DNA from: Streptomyces griseiscabiei
GTDB lineage: Bacteria; Actinomycetota; Actinomycetes; Streptomycetales; Streptomycetaceae
Direction of reading: 5' to 3'
DNA length: 64,000 bases
Assembly: GCF_020010925.1 (NCBI RefSeq)
Contig: NZ_JAGJBZ010000002.1
Span: 3,348,001-3,412,000 of the forward strand
Part shown: positions 46,954 to 55,356 of the stretch, one piece after another
How the letters are laid out: each line of letters begins with the position of its first letter
How positions within the stretch are numbered: position 1 is the stretch's first letter
The notes under the pieces: model-generated
The model's database searches: none
What the model was told of the DNA's origin: nothing
What the model saw: the letters and a program-made list of their open reading frames with translations, nothing else
Translations under genes and position numbers: made by a program

Positions 46954-48401
46954 TGGGCCTGCTGGGTCGCGATCGTCACCCAGCGGGTGTTGGAGAAGGC
47001 CTCCACACCCCACCGTCCCCCGAACCGGCCGTACCCGGAGGCCTTGACGCCCCCGAAGGGCGCGTGCGGCTCGTCGGCCACGGACTGGTCGTTGATGTGC
47101 ACGATGCCGGTACGGACGCGGCGGGCGACGGCCAGTCCGTGGGTGGCGTTCTCGGTGATGATGCCGCAGGTCAGACCGTTGTCGGTGTCGTTGGCGACGG
47201 CTGCGGCGGTGTCGTCGTCGGTGAACGTCTCGACGACGCAGACCGGGCCGAAGGCCTCCGCGTAGTACAGGTCCGCCTCCTTGGGGACGCCGGTGAGCAC
47301 GGTCGCCGGGTGCACCGCGCCCTCAGGGCGTCCTCCGCCGGTCAGCACGGTGGCGCCCTTGGCGACCGCGTCCTCCACCAGAGCGGCGACGCGGTGTGCC
47401 GCGGAGGCGGTGACCAGCGGGCCCACCACGGTGCTGGGGCGGGCGGGGTCCCCGGTCTGGAGGGAGGCGACCTTGGCGGTGAACTTCCGGGTGAACTCCT
47501 CGGCCAGTGACTCGTGCACGAGAACGCGGTCGCCGGACATGCAGATCTGCCCGGAGTTCATGAACACGCTGAAGGTGACGGCGTCGACGGCGTAGTCCAC
47601 GTCCGCGTCGTCGAGGACGATCACCGCGTTCTTGCCGCCCAGTTCGAGCACGGCCGGCTTGAGGTGCTTCGCCGCGTGGGTGCCGATGATCCGGCCGACT
47701 CCGGTGGAGCCGGTGAAGTTCACGGCACGCACCCGGGGATCGGCGATCAGCGCCTCGGCGATCCCGGCGGCGTCCTCGCGCGCGTTGGTGACCACGTTGA
47801 GCACCCCGTCGGGCAGCCCTGCCTCGCGCAGTACGTCCGCGACGAGCAGTCCGCAGGCGATCGGCGCGTCCTCGCTGGGCTTGACGACGACCGTGTTGCC
47901 GGCGGCCAGCGGTGCGGCGACGGCCCGGACGCCGAGGATGACCGGCGCGTTCCACGGCGCGAATGCCGCGACCACGCCCAGTGGTTCCCGCACGGCCAGA
48001 CCCAGCGCGCCTTCCTTCTGCGCGCTGAGGACCTCACCGCGCGGGGCGGTGATCGCGGCCGCCGCCTCACGCAGGATGTTCGCTGCCAGCGCCACGTTGA
48101 AGAACGCCCAGGGCCGGGTACCGCCGGCTTCGTGGGCCATGATCTCGGCCACCTGCTCGGCACGTCCGTCCAGCAGGTCGGCGGCCTTGAGGAAGATCGC
48201 GCGGCGGGCGAACGGCGCGAGCGCGGCCCATTCGGTGAACGCCGCGTCGGCGGCGTCCACGGCCCGGGCGACGTCCTCGGGGCCGGCCGCGGCGACGGTC
48301 GCGTAGACCTCGCCGGTGTAGGGGTTGATGTCCTCGGCGGTGCGGCCGGAGAGGGCGGGGACGTCCTTGCCACCGATGTGGAGGTCGCGGGTGACAGACA
48401 T
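46941..48401 (-). CDS. NAD(P)-dependent aldehyde dehydrogenase (aryl-aldehyde type)
   Basis: A 486-residue aldehyde dehydrogenase with all catalytic elements: AFAPWNAPVILG (oxyanion Asn), VVKPSEDAP, NFTGSTGVGR, the general-base glutamate in VLELGGKNA, and the catalytic cysteine in SGQICMSGDR; the end FGGVKASGYGRFGG is typical of benzaldehyde/vanillin/salicylaldehyde dehydrogenases. It lies 56 nt downstream of an aryl-alcohol dehydrogenase gene on the same strand, so the pair would oxidise an alcohol through the aldehyde to the acid. Confidence 0.92.
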   Translation of the reverse strand: MSVTRDLHIGGKDVPALSGRTAEDINPYTGEVYATVAAAGPEDVARAVDAADAAFTEWAALAPFARRAIFLKAADLLDGRAEQVAEIMAHEAGGTRPWAFFNVALAANILREAAAAITAPRGEVLSAQKEGALGLAVREPLGVVAAFAPWNAPVILGVRAVAAPLAAGNTVVVKPSEDAPIACGLLVADVLREAGLPDGVLNVVTNAREDAAGIAEALIADPRVRAVNFTGSTGVGRIIGTHAAKHLKPAVLELGGKNAVIVLDDADVDYAVDAVTFSVFMNSGQICMSGDRVLVHESLAEEFTRKFTAKVASLQTGDPARPSTVVGPLVTASAAHRVAALVEDAVAKGATVLTGGGRPEGAVHPATVLTGVPKEADLYYAEAFGPVCVVETFTDDDTAAAVANDTDNGLTCGIITENATHGLAVARRVRTGIVHINDQSVADEPHAPFGGVKASGYGRFGGRWGVEAFSNTRWVTIATQQAHYPF

Positions 48402-48457
48402 GAAGGGCTTCTTTCGGTGAGGCGCGGTCGTGGGCGGGATGTCGGGACGCGCGGGGC

Positions 48458-49564
48458 TCAGGCGGGCATGCGGACGATGGGCTTGATGACATCGCCGGCG
48501 TACGACGCCTCCAGGGCCTGCTCGATCTGGTCGAAGGTGAACCAGGTGACGAGGCGTTCCATGGGGAAGCGGCCCTGGCGGTACAACTCGATGAGCGCGC
48601 CGATGAGTTGGGTGCTGCGACCGCCGCCGCCGAGGACGCCGACGATGCGCTTGCCCCACAGGGTGGTGAGGTGGTCGAGGGTGAATTCGGCTCCGGCCGG
48701 GGCGCCGCCGATGAGCGCGCAAGTGCCGAGCATGCCGACGGAGTCCGCGGCCTGGCGTACGACGGAGACGATGCCGGTGCACTCCAGGGCGTTGTCGGCG
48801 GGCCCGCCACAGATGTCGTGCACAGCGGCGACGGGGTCCGTGTCGGCGGCGTTCACGGTGTGTGTGGCGCCGAGTTCCGCCGCCAGCTCCAGCCGGGAGG
48901 TGTGCCGGTCCACCGCGATGATCGTGGTCGCGCCGCTGTTGCGGGCCGCCATGACCGCGGCGAGTCCTACCGATCCGGTGCCGTAGATCACCAGACTGGA
49001 GCCGGTCCGCGGGCGCAGGGTGTTCAGCACGGCGCCGGCTCCGGTGGACAGCCCGCAGGCGAGGGGGCCGAGCAGGTCGAGCGGGACGTCGCGGGGGACC
49101 TTCACCAGGCTGGTGGCCCGGGTCAGGGCGTGTGTGGCGAACGAGGACTGGCCGAAGAAGTGTCCATGGAGGGCGCCGCCGCCGGGGCGCCGCAGGGCGG
49201 AGACCCCGGTCCCCGGCCGGACTCCGCCGACGAGGAGTTCGCCGAGCCGGGCGCAGTAACGGGGTTCGCCGTCCAGGCAGTTGCGGCACTCGCCGCACCA
49301 GGGCCAGCCGATCACGACGTGGTCGCCCTCCGCCACCGACGTGACACCGGGACCCACCGCGGTCACGACGCCCGCGCCCTCGTGGCCGAGCACCCCCGGG
49401 GTGGGGAAGGGGAGATCACCGTGACGCGCCAGGCCGTCGGTGTGGCAGATGCCGGTGGCCGCGATCCGTACGAGAACCTCGCCGGCCTCCGGCTCGTCCA
49501 ACTCGACGTCCTGAAGCAGGAACGGGCCGTCCTGCTCCTCGAACACGGCGGCTTGTATGAGCAT
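48458..49564 (-). CDS. zinc-dependent aryl-alcohol dehydrogenase
   Basis: A 368-residue medium-chain dehydrogenase. Catalytic zinc ligands lie in GICHTDGLARHG, GVLGHEGAGVV and LACGLSTGAGAVL; structural-zinc cysteines in WCGECRNCLDGEPRYC; the NAD site is VIYGTGSVGLAAVMAA followed by DRHTSR, whose Asp favours NAD. It resembles benzyl-alcohol (XylB-type) dehydrogenases. GGGAGG precedes the ATG. With the downstream aldehyde dehydrogenase it forms an alcohol-to-acid module; an IclR regulator and a second aldehyde dehydrogenase lie upstream. Confidence 0.92.
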   Translation of the reverse strand: MLIQAAVFEEQDGPFLLQDVELDEPEAGEVLVRIAATGICHTDGLARHGDLPFPTPGVLGHEGAGVVTAVGPGVTSVAEGDHVVIGWPWCGECRNCLDGEPRYCARLGELLVGGVRPGTGVSALRRPGGGALHGHFFGQSSFATHALTRATSLVKVPRDVPLDLLGPLACGLSTGAGAVLNTLRPRTGSSLVIYGTGSVGLAAVMAARNSGATTIIAVDRHTSRLELAAELGATHTVNAADTDPVAAVHDICGGPADNALECTGIVSVVRQAADSVGMLGTCALIGGAPAGAEFTLDHLTTLWGKRIVGVLGGGGRSTQLIGALIELYRQGRFPMERLVTWFTFDQIEQALEASYAGDVIKPIVRMPA

Positions 49565-49635
49565 GGCGGCCTCCCGGGCCCAGGGAACAGCGCTGTTCTC
49601 CTGGTGAAAATGAATCCACGGACTGTGGCGGCGCG

Positions 49636-49664
49636 AGTCTGCGCCCGTCCGGAGCCGGTGTCAA
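49636..49664 (-). promoter_or_regulatory. promoter of the aryl-alcohol dehydrogenase operon
   Basis: On the minus strand TTGACA (49664-49659), a 17-nt spacer and CAGACT (49641-49636), about 75 nt upstream of the start codon. A 10-bp direct duplication GATCCCTCGC lies at 49732-49751 near the end of the IclR gene. Confidence 0.5.
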
Positions 49665-49753
49665 TGAAACGAGACCGTACTGTTCCGTATGTAGGGACTA
49701 GTGATCCGGATAATCAAACAACATCATCTGAGATCCCTCGCGATCCCTCGCGA

Positions 49754-50593
49754 TCATGGCTGGGGCCGATGACCGAGCCGGGTGGAGATCTCCGTCGTGG
49801 CGCGCCGCAAGGGGGCTTCCAGGCGTGGCATGACGGATTCCACCGAGGCGTTCCACACCGTGAGGTGCATCGCGATGTTGACCGCGGCCACCACCACGCC
49901 GGAGCGGTCCCTCACCGGTGCGGCCAGCGACCGCAGCCCGGGCGCGAGTTCCTCGTCGTTCAGCGCGAACCCAGTACGCCGGACGCGTGCCAGCGCGACC
50001 ATGAGCTGTTCCCGCGCGGTGATCGTCTTCGGCCCCCGCCGGGCGAGATCGGTGCGATCGACCAGGTCACGCAGTACGGCCGGCTCCTGGTGTGCCAGCA
50101 GGACCTTGCCCATCGAGGTGCAGTAGGCCGGCAGTCGGGAGCCGACATGCAGATGGAGCCCCATGGCGAAGGCGCCCGCGCGAGCGCTGCGCCGCCGGTC
50201 GACGTACACGATGTCCGGGCCGTCGAGCACGGCCATGCTCACGGTGTACCCCGTCCCGTCCGACAGGGCCTGGAGGAACGGCCCGGCGACACGGGTGATC
50301 TCCATGGAGTTGATCGCCGCGAAGCCGAGGTCGACGACCCTGGGCCCCAGGGAGTACTTCCGGGAGTCCGGATCTTGTCGCAGATAGCCGAGTTTGGCGA
50401 GTGTGGCCACGTACCGGTAGGTGGTACTGCGATTGAGGCCGACCGTGCGCCCCAGGTCGGAAATGCCCAGCACGGGGCGATTCTCGCTGAACGAGGAGAG
50501 GATCAGCAGCCCGCGTTCCAGCGACTGGGAGAACCCCGCGGCGGCCCCCTTCGGAGGCTCGTCGGATGCCGACGGCGGTGTCCGTGAGGTCAT
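49754..50593 (-). CDS. IclR family transcriptional regulator
   Basis: A 279-residue IclR regulator: winged helix (SLERGLLILSSFSENRPVLGISDLGRTVGLNRSTTYRYVATLAKLGYL) and C-terminal effector-binding domain (MALDGPDIVYVDRRRS-like region, PAYCTSMGKVLLA, GFALNDEELAPGLRSLAAPV). The N-terminal organisation resembles PcaR/PobR-type regulators of aromatic degradation. The ATG at 50593 was taken; another ATG lies nine codons upstream. It is between two aldehyde/alcohol dehydrogenase units transcribed away from it, and probably regulates one or both. Confidence 0.9.
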   Translation of the reverse strand: MTSRTPPSASDEPPKGAAAGFSQSLERGLLILSSFSENRPVLGISDLGRTVGLNRSTTYRYVATLAKLGYLRQDPDSRKYSLGPRVVDLGFAAINSMEITRVAGPFLQALSDGTGYTVSMAVLDGPDIVYVDRRRSARAGAFAMGLHLHVGSRLPAYCTSMGKVLLAHQEPAVLRDLVDRTDLARRGPKTITAREQLMVALARVRRTGFALNDEELAPGLRSLAAPVRDRSGVVVAAVNIAMHLTVWNASVESVMPRLEAPLRRATTEISTRLGHRPQP

Positions 50594-50746
50594 GCCGCAT
50601 GGTAGCGCCGGCTGTTTCACCTATTCGAACGCCATGTTGACTACCGTGACAACCACTCCTGCCTTCCCCCTCCCCTTGCTACCCGTCGGTTACCATCTGC
50701 GGCGGCAGGGGGGTACTCCCCGGTCGTCGAAGAGGGAGATGACCAG

Positions 50747-52249
50747 GTGAGCGTTCCCGACCCCACGGCGACGGACACGGGCCGACCGGCTCGTCCGGTC
50801 ACGGTGCGCCACCACATCGGTGGCGCGTGGACCGAACCGCTGGGTGGCGGAACCTACCCCGATCACGATCCGTGGACCGGAGCCGTCATGGCGACGGTCG
50901 CCGCGGGGGACGCGGAGGACGCCCGCCGGGCGGCGGACGCCGCCCAGGCGGCCTTCGCCGGATGGGCCGAGGCGCTGCCCGCCGAGCGACAGGGGATCCT
51001 CCTGCGCGCGGGCGACATCCTCGACCGCCGCCGCGAGGAGGTCGTCGACCTGCTGACGAGGGAGACGGGCTGCGGCCGCCACTACGCCACGGTGCAGGTG
51101 GACTTCGGCGTCGCGTTGCTCCGACAGGCCGCCGGACTTCCCTACGCCGCCGTCGGACAGGTGTTGCCCTCGGACATCCCCGGGACCCGGGCGCTCGCCG
51201 TCCGCCGGCCCGTCGGAGTCGTCGCCGCCATCGCCCCGTGGAACGCCTCCCTGGTGCTGTCCGGACGTAGCGTCGTCGGCCCGATCGCCCTCGGCAACAC
51301 GGTGGTCCTCAAGCCGTCGGAGGAGTCCCCCCTCACCGGAGGCACCCTCTGGGCGGAGATCTTCGCCGAGGCCGGGCTCCCGCCGGGCGTCCTCAACGTG
51401 ATCACCCATGCTCCCGGCGATGCCGGCGCCATCGCGGACGCGCTCCTCTCCCACCCCTCGGTGCGTCGCGTCAACTTCACCGGCTCCACGCCCACCGGCC
51501 GTCGGCTGGCCGAGACCGCCGGCCGCCACCTCAAGCGCGTCGTCCTCCAGCTCAGCGGCCAGAACCCGCTGCTCGTCCTCGCCGACGCCGACCTGTCCTA
51601 CGCGGTCGACGCCGCGATCTACGGCGCGTTCGTGCACCAGGGACAGGTGTGCATGTGCGCCCGCCGGATCTACGTCGAGCGACCGATCGCGGAGGAGTTC
51701 ACACACCGCTTCACCAAGAAGGCGGCCGCGCTGCCCGTCGGAGACCCGCACGATCCGCGCACCGTGGTCGGGCCGGTGATCAACAAGTGGGCGCTGTCCC
51801 TCCTGGAGCGCCGTGTCGAGGAGGCCGTCTCGATGGGCGCCCGCCTCCTGACCGGGGGAGTGGCCGCACCGCCCTGCTACCCGCCCACCGTCCTGACGGA
51901 CGTCCCCGAGGACGCAGAACTCGCCTTCGACGAGACCTTCGGCCCGGTCGTGATCCTGGAGACGGTCGACGACGCCGACCACGCGGTGGAACGCGCGAAC
52001 GCCTCCCGCTACGGGTTGACCGCGGGTGTGCTGACCGGCGGCGCCCATCGTGGGCTGGACATCGCCCGCCGCCTCCAGGCGGGGACAGTGCACGTCAACG
52101 ATCAACCCGTCAACGACGAACCGAACATGCCCTTCGGTGGCGTGAAGGACAGTGGCTGGGGCCGCTTCGGCACGGGCTTCGCGGCGGAGGAGTTCACCGA
52201 ACTCCGCTGGATCACACTGCGCGGAGAGCCCCGCGACTTCCCGTTCTGA
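50747..52249 (+). CDS. aldehyde dehydrogenase family protein with altered general base
   Basis: A 500-residue protein closely resembling benzaldehyde-type aldehyde dehydrogenases: IAPWNASLVLS, VLKPSEESPLTGG, NFTGSTPTGRRLAET, the catalytic cysteine in QGQVCMCARR and FGGVKDSGWGRFG. The general base of the family is the Glu of ELGGK; here the codon is CAG and the segment reads VVLQLSGQNPLLVL, giving Gln. This may slow deacylation, favour a different reaction (for example CoA-dependent acylation), or be compensated. AGGGAG precedes the GTG start. It is divergent from IclR. Confidence 0.88.
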   Translation: MSVPDPTATDTGRPARPVTVRHHIGGAWTEPLGGGTYPDHDPWTGAVMATVAAGDAEDARRAADAAQAAFAGWAEALPAERQGILLRAGDILDRRREEVVDLLTRETGCGRHYATVQVDFGVALLRQAAGLPYAAVGQVLPSDIPGTRALAVRRPVGVVAAIAPWNASLVLSGRSVVGPIALGNTVVLKPSEESPLTGGTLWAEIFAEAGLPPGVLNVITHAPGDAGAIADALLSHPSVRRVNFTGSTPTGRRLAETAGRHLKRVVLQLSGQNPLLVLADADLSYAVDAAIYGAFVHQGQVCMCARRIYVERPIAEEFTHRFTKKAAALPVGDPHDPRTVVGPVINKWALSLLERRVEEAVSMGARLLTGGVAAPPCYPPTVLTDVPEDAELAFDETFGPVVILETVDDADHAVERANASRYGLTAGVLTGGAHRGLDIARRLQAGTVHVNDQPVNDEPNMPFGGVKDSGWGRFGTGFAAEEFTELRWITLRGEPRDFPF

Positions 52250-52254
52250 ACGGA

Positions 52255-52370
52255 TCAGGACCACGCGTCGATGGTCCGGCGCCACGACGGCTTGCTCGAC
52301 TTGGGCAGCTTCGTGAACGGCACGACGTCCTGGTCGTCGCCGGAGTGTTCGCCGCCGTACGGGACAGATG
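52255..52370 (-). pseudogene. C-terminal gene remnant
   Basis: On the minus strand a coding-like stretch (VPYGGEHSGDDQDVV, FTKLPKSSKPSWRRTIDAWS) of about 38 codons ends at a TGA right after the convergent aldehyde dehydrogenase. No start or upstream domain is present. It looks like the tail of a lost gene, family not recognised. Confidence 0.35.
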
Positions 52371-52510
52371 ACGACCGGGGCACAGGACGTACGGGGGCGG
52401 TTGAACCTACGTATTCGGCTTCGATTACGTAGTTCTACTGGCGCCTTCGGAAGCCGTCGTTGGGAGACTCGCCCCATCGACAGCCCGGCTGAACAGGGGA
52501 GAGTCCTCCG

Positions 52511-52699
52511 TTGGTTTCCACGATTCGTGTCCTTCTGGGCATGCTCCTGCTCGTGGCGCTGGTCATCGGCGCCATCGCCCTGCTGCTGGCCATGGAGGCC
52601 GGTGCCACCTGGTTCACGATCGTTCCTCTCGGCATCCTCACGGGCGGCGCGACCGTCCTCCACTCGCTCGGTTGGTTCAACAAGAAGGTCCGTGACTGA
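52511..52699 (+). CDS. 62-residue small membrane protein
   Basis: A 62-residue protein with two hydrophobic helices (STIRVLLGMLLLVALVIGAIALLL, then ATWFTIVPLGILTGGATVLHSLGWF) and a short basic C-terminus. It begins at a TTG with GGGGAG 9 nt upstream. The upstream region has an AT-rich patch (52420-52440) that could hold a promoter. Function unknown. Confidence 0.55.
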   Translation: MVSTIRVLLGMLLLVALVIGAIALLLAMEAGATWFTIVPLGILTGGATVLHSLGWFNKKVRD

Positions 52700-52722
52700 C
52701 CGCCGGCCACAGATCCCGAGGG

Positions 52723-52800
52723 TCAGGCCGTGAGGCTCTCGCGTACCTGGCGGGCCACGCGGAAGGCGCTCTCGACGGCGCCGGCGCAGGGTTCCCCGGC
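52723..52800 (-). pseudogene. possible C-terminal remnant of a flavin oxidase-like gene
   Basis: About 24 codons on the minus strand (GAVESAFRVARQVRESLTA then TGA) resemble the C-terminal helix of FAD-dependent amine-oxidase-type proteins. No upstream FAD-binding sequence exists; a CCCGACAGG/CCTGTCGGG hairpin lies at 52829-52864. Weakly supported. Confidence 0.25.
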
Positions 52801-52910
52801 CCGGCCCGGCCCGGCCCTCGCCGTACGGCCCGACAGGTCCCGGCACCCCCACCGGCCTGTCGGGGAGCCGCCGCCACAACCGGCGCCGCGGGCAAGCCGC
52901 CCGGCGAAGG

Positions 52911-53327
52911 CTACGACCCGGCGATCTCCTGCCGGAGTTGATGGGTGAAGCGGCGCAGGAGGTCCAACGTCTCTCGGAACTCCGCCCGGCGGTCGTCCCT
53001 GCCTTCGGTGGGCCGGGTGCCCCAGACCCGGCGCGCGAGAGCGTCGGCGAGGTCGACGGTGTCGCTTGAGCAGAGCAGGTAGAGGGCCGAGCGTGCTTCC
53101 TGCAGTCGGTCCGCCAGCTCGTTGGCACCGGGACCGTCGTCACTCAGCTGGGTTTCCTTCAGATGGTCCAGCAGCTGAACCACGGCCGTGCTGAAGCCGA
53201 TCCCGGCTTTGAGCTTCTGTTCGCGAAGCCACATGTGGTCCTGCCGGCGCGCGGTGAACCACGAACCGAACACCACCCCCATCAGGCCGATGGCGGCCCC
53301 GATGGCCACGGACACGATGTTCTCCAC
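52911..53327 (-). CDS. hypothetical membrane-anchored protein, 138 residues
   Basis: A 138-residue protein with one N-terminal transmembrane helix (IVSVAIGAAIGLMGVVFGSWF), then a charged helical cytoplasmic domain (RRQDHMWLREQKLKAGIGF, ELADRLQEARSALYLLCSS). GGGGAG precedes the GTG start. Short N-terminally anchored proteins of this kind are common in streptomycetes and uncharacterised. Confidence 0.6.
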   Translation of the reverse strand: MENIVSVAIGAAIGLMGVVFGSWFTARRQDHMWLREQKLKAGIGFSTAVVQLLDHLKETQLSDDGPGANELADRLQEARSALYLLCSSDTVDLADALARRVWGTRPTEGRDDRRAEFRETLDLLRRFTHQLRQEIAGS

Positions 53328-53457
53328 GGTCGACTCCCCCCGACGAACGGCGACGCCAGGCTACAGAGATCGTCGGAGGTACCGGACCGGCTCGACAGGC
53401 ACGCTCGCTCGCTCACCTGTCGGGGTTTCGGATCGAGTCGTCTGCTCCGCTGCTCCG

Positions 53458-54054
53458 CTACCCCGCTGCTCCGCTCTGCTCCGCCGCCACGATGCGTTCC
53501 ACCGCGGCTGTCACCAGTTGTTCACGCTCGGCCTCCGTGAACACGTCCGGCAGGGTGAGCTGTTCGACGATCAGCCAGTTCAGCGTCAGCATGAGCAGCT
53601 TGACGGCGGTGGCGTCGCCGGGGAGGCCGGACGCCTCGTGATAGGCGACGTTGGCGTCGACGTCCGCCCTGACCCGCTCGGTGAGGACCTTGCGCAGTTC
53701 GGGGCGCCGGGTGGCTTCCAGTCGGAGTTCCAGCAGCGCGAGGTAACCGGTGCGGAAGGAGGCGACGCGGCTCACGAGTTCGCGCATCAGCACGACGTAG
53801 GTCTCCCGGTCGCGGCCGGCCGTCCGCTGGCGGGCGATCGTGGCCTCGTCGGGCTGGAGTCGCTCGTAGACCCGGGCGCCGGCCTGGGTGAGCAGGTCGT
53901 CGCGGCTGGCGAAGTAGTTGGACGAGGTGCCGACGGGCACGGCGGCCTCGGCGTCGACGGCGCGGAACGTCATGCCGCGTGCGCCTTCCCGGGCCAGTAC
54001 CTCGATCGCCGCGTCCACGAGGGCAGCGCGCCGCTGGTCGTTCCGTCTCACCAT
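53458..54054 (-). CDS. TetR family transcriptional regulator
   Basis: A 198-residue TetR regulator: the N-terminal helix-turn-helix (RRAALVDAAIEVLAREGARGMTFRAVDAEAAVPVGTSSNYFASRDDLL) is followed by a helical ligand-binding domain. GGAG lies 8 nt upstream of the chosen ATG. It is divergent from a DHFR-family reductase gene, with repeated TAGTACTACGT-like boxes between them that are probably its operator. Confidence 0.9.
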   Translation of the reverse strand: MVRRNDQRRAALVDAAIEVLAREGARGMTFRAVDAEAAVPVGTSSNYFASRDDLLTQAGARVYERLQPDEATIARQRTAGRDRETYVVLMRELVSRVASFRTGYLALLELRLEATRRPELRKVLTERVRADVDANVAYHEASGLPGDATAVKLLMLTLNWLIVEQLTLPDVFTEAEREQLVTAAVERIVAAEQSGAAG

Positions 54055-54070
54055 TGACACCACTCCAGGT

Positions 54071-54110
54071 GTAGTACTACGTTCAAACCACTTCAAGTAG
54101 AGTACTACGT
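54071..54110. promoter_or_regulatory. paired GTAGTACTACGT-type boxes, candidate TetR operator
   Basis: GTAGTACTAC (54071-54080) is a perfect palindrome; GTAGAGTACTACGT follows at 54097-54110. The boxes lie between the divergent TetR and reductase starts. Confidence 0.6.
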
Positions 54111-54124
54111 GTTGGGGGACCAGT

Positions 54125-54718
54125 ATGCGAAAGCTCGTCTATTACGTCGGCGTCTCGCTCGACGGCCGCATCGCCGGCCCCGGCGGCGAGTTCGACTTCT
54201 TCCCGCAGGGCGACCAGCAGCAGGCCACCGCCTACGCGGCCTGGACGAACGCGCTGTACCCGGAGACCGTCCCGACCGCCTACCGCGCTGCCGCCGGTGT
54301 CGCCGACGCGCCCAACCGGCGTTTCGACACCGTCGTGATGGGCCTCGGAAGCTACCGCCCCGCCCTCGACAACGGGATCACCAGCCCGTACGCGCATCTG
54401 CGCCAGTACGTGGTGTCCAGCACCCTCGCGCCGGACACCGACCCGGCCGTCACCGTCGTGCCGGGCGATCCGCTCGCCCTCGTCCGCGAACTCAAGGGCG
54501 AGACGGGCACCGGCCTGGACATCTGGCTCTGCGGGGGCGGCCGGCTCGCGGGCACCCTGTTGCCCGAGATCGACGAACTGCTGATCAAGACCTACCCGGT
54601 CGTGGCCGGTGCCGGAATCCCGGTGGTCGACGGCGCCTTCGACCCCACCGCCTTCGACGTCGCAGAGCGCACCGCCTTCCCCAACGGTGTCACCCTCACC
54701 CGCCTCACCCGCCCCTAG
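54125..54718 (+). CDS. dihydrofolate reductase / RibD C-terminal family protein
   Basis: A 197-residue RibD_C/DHFR-fold protein. The start MRKLVYYVGVSLDGRIAGPGGEFDFF and FDTVVMGLGSYRPAL, DIWLCGGGRLAGTLL and DELLIKTYPVVAGAGIPV are typical of the stand-alone family found all over actinomycetes. These are thought to be NADPH-dependent reductases whose substrates are unknown; they are not housekeeping DHFR. GGGGGA precedes the ATG. The divergent TetR gene probably represses it. Confidence 0.88.
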   Translation: MRKLVYYVGVSLDGRIAGPGGEFDFFPQGDQQQATAYAAWTNALYPETVPTAYRAAAGVADAPNRRFDTVVMGLGSYRPALDNGITSPYAHLRQYVVSSTLAPDTDPAVTVVPGDPLALVRELKGETGTGLDIWLCGGGRLAGTLLPEIDELLIKTYPVVAGAGIPVVDGAFDPTAFDVAERTAFPNGVTLTRLTRP

Positions 54719-54813
54719 GGAGAAGGCGTCCGGATCACCGGGCGGACCGGACGAAGACGCCCGCGTTGTGGACCCGGGCCCGTGGGCGCTTCTCCGGCGG
54801 GAGAGGTCTCCGA

Positions 54814-55251
54814 TCACGTCGTGGGGGAGAGGCGTTCGCGCACCCATGCGGGATCGGGGTTGGTGTGGGGCCGGCCCGCCACGACGACGGTCGGCACGGT
54901 CTCGTTGCCGTCGTTGGCCGCCCGCACCGCCGCGGCTCCTTCCGGGTCACGCCAGATGTTGACCCAGTGCGCCCGGCGGGCCCCGCGGCCCAGCCGGAGG
55001 CGCAGTCGCATGCAGAACGGGCAGCCGGGACGCCAGTAGACGATCGGTCGGCCGTCGGCCGCGCTGCGGCGCTCCGCCTCCCGTGCACCGATCGACCTCG
55101 GGAAGATCAGGGGTGAGGTGATGCCGGCGAGTGTGAGGAACACCAGCAGGAGCACCCCGCCCGAGCCGGGGCTTCCCCTCAGGAACTGCCCGGTCGCGAG
55201 GGCTGCGCCGCTGAGTGCGAGCAGCGTCGGCGGGATCCAAATGCGCATCAT
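54814..55251 (-). CDS. membrane-anchored glutaredoxin/mycoredoxin-like protein
   Basis: A 145-residue protein with two N-terminal hydrophobic helices (about 5-22 and 32-50) and a C-terminal thioredoxin-fold domain with the redox motif CPFC at 77-80 (VYWRPGCPFCMRLRLRLG) and the cis-proline loop ETVPTVVV. It resembles mycoredoxin-type glutaredoxins, which reduce mycothiol-mixed disulfides in actinobacteria, here tethered to the membrane. The next upstream region contains no operon partner. Confidence 0.85.
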   Translation of the reverse strand: MMRIWIPPTLLALSGAALATGQFLRGSPGSGGVLLLVFLTLAGITSPLIFPRSIGAREAERRSAADGRPIVYWRPGCPFCMRLRLRLGRGARRAHWVNIWRDPEGAAAVRAANDGNETVPTVVVAGRPHTNPDPAWVRERLSPTT

Positions 55252-55356
55252 GAGGACGCAGGCTATCGCCGAGCCGAGCCGGACAGAGCCGAACCGCTCC
55301 TCGAACCAGGCCGACCCGCCTGACTGTCCGCAGGACGTCGAGGCAGCCGTCGTGGG

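Noticed and set aside
50636..50653. GTTGACTACCGTGACAAC as an IclR operator
   Set aside because: The arms are short with a mismatch and no second copy was found near the other target; too weak to list as a feature.
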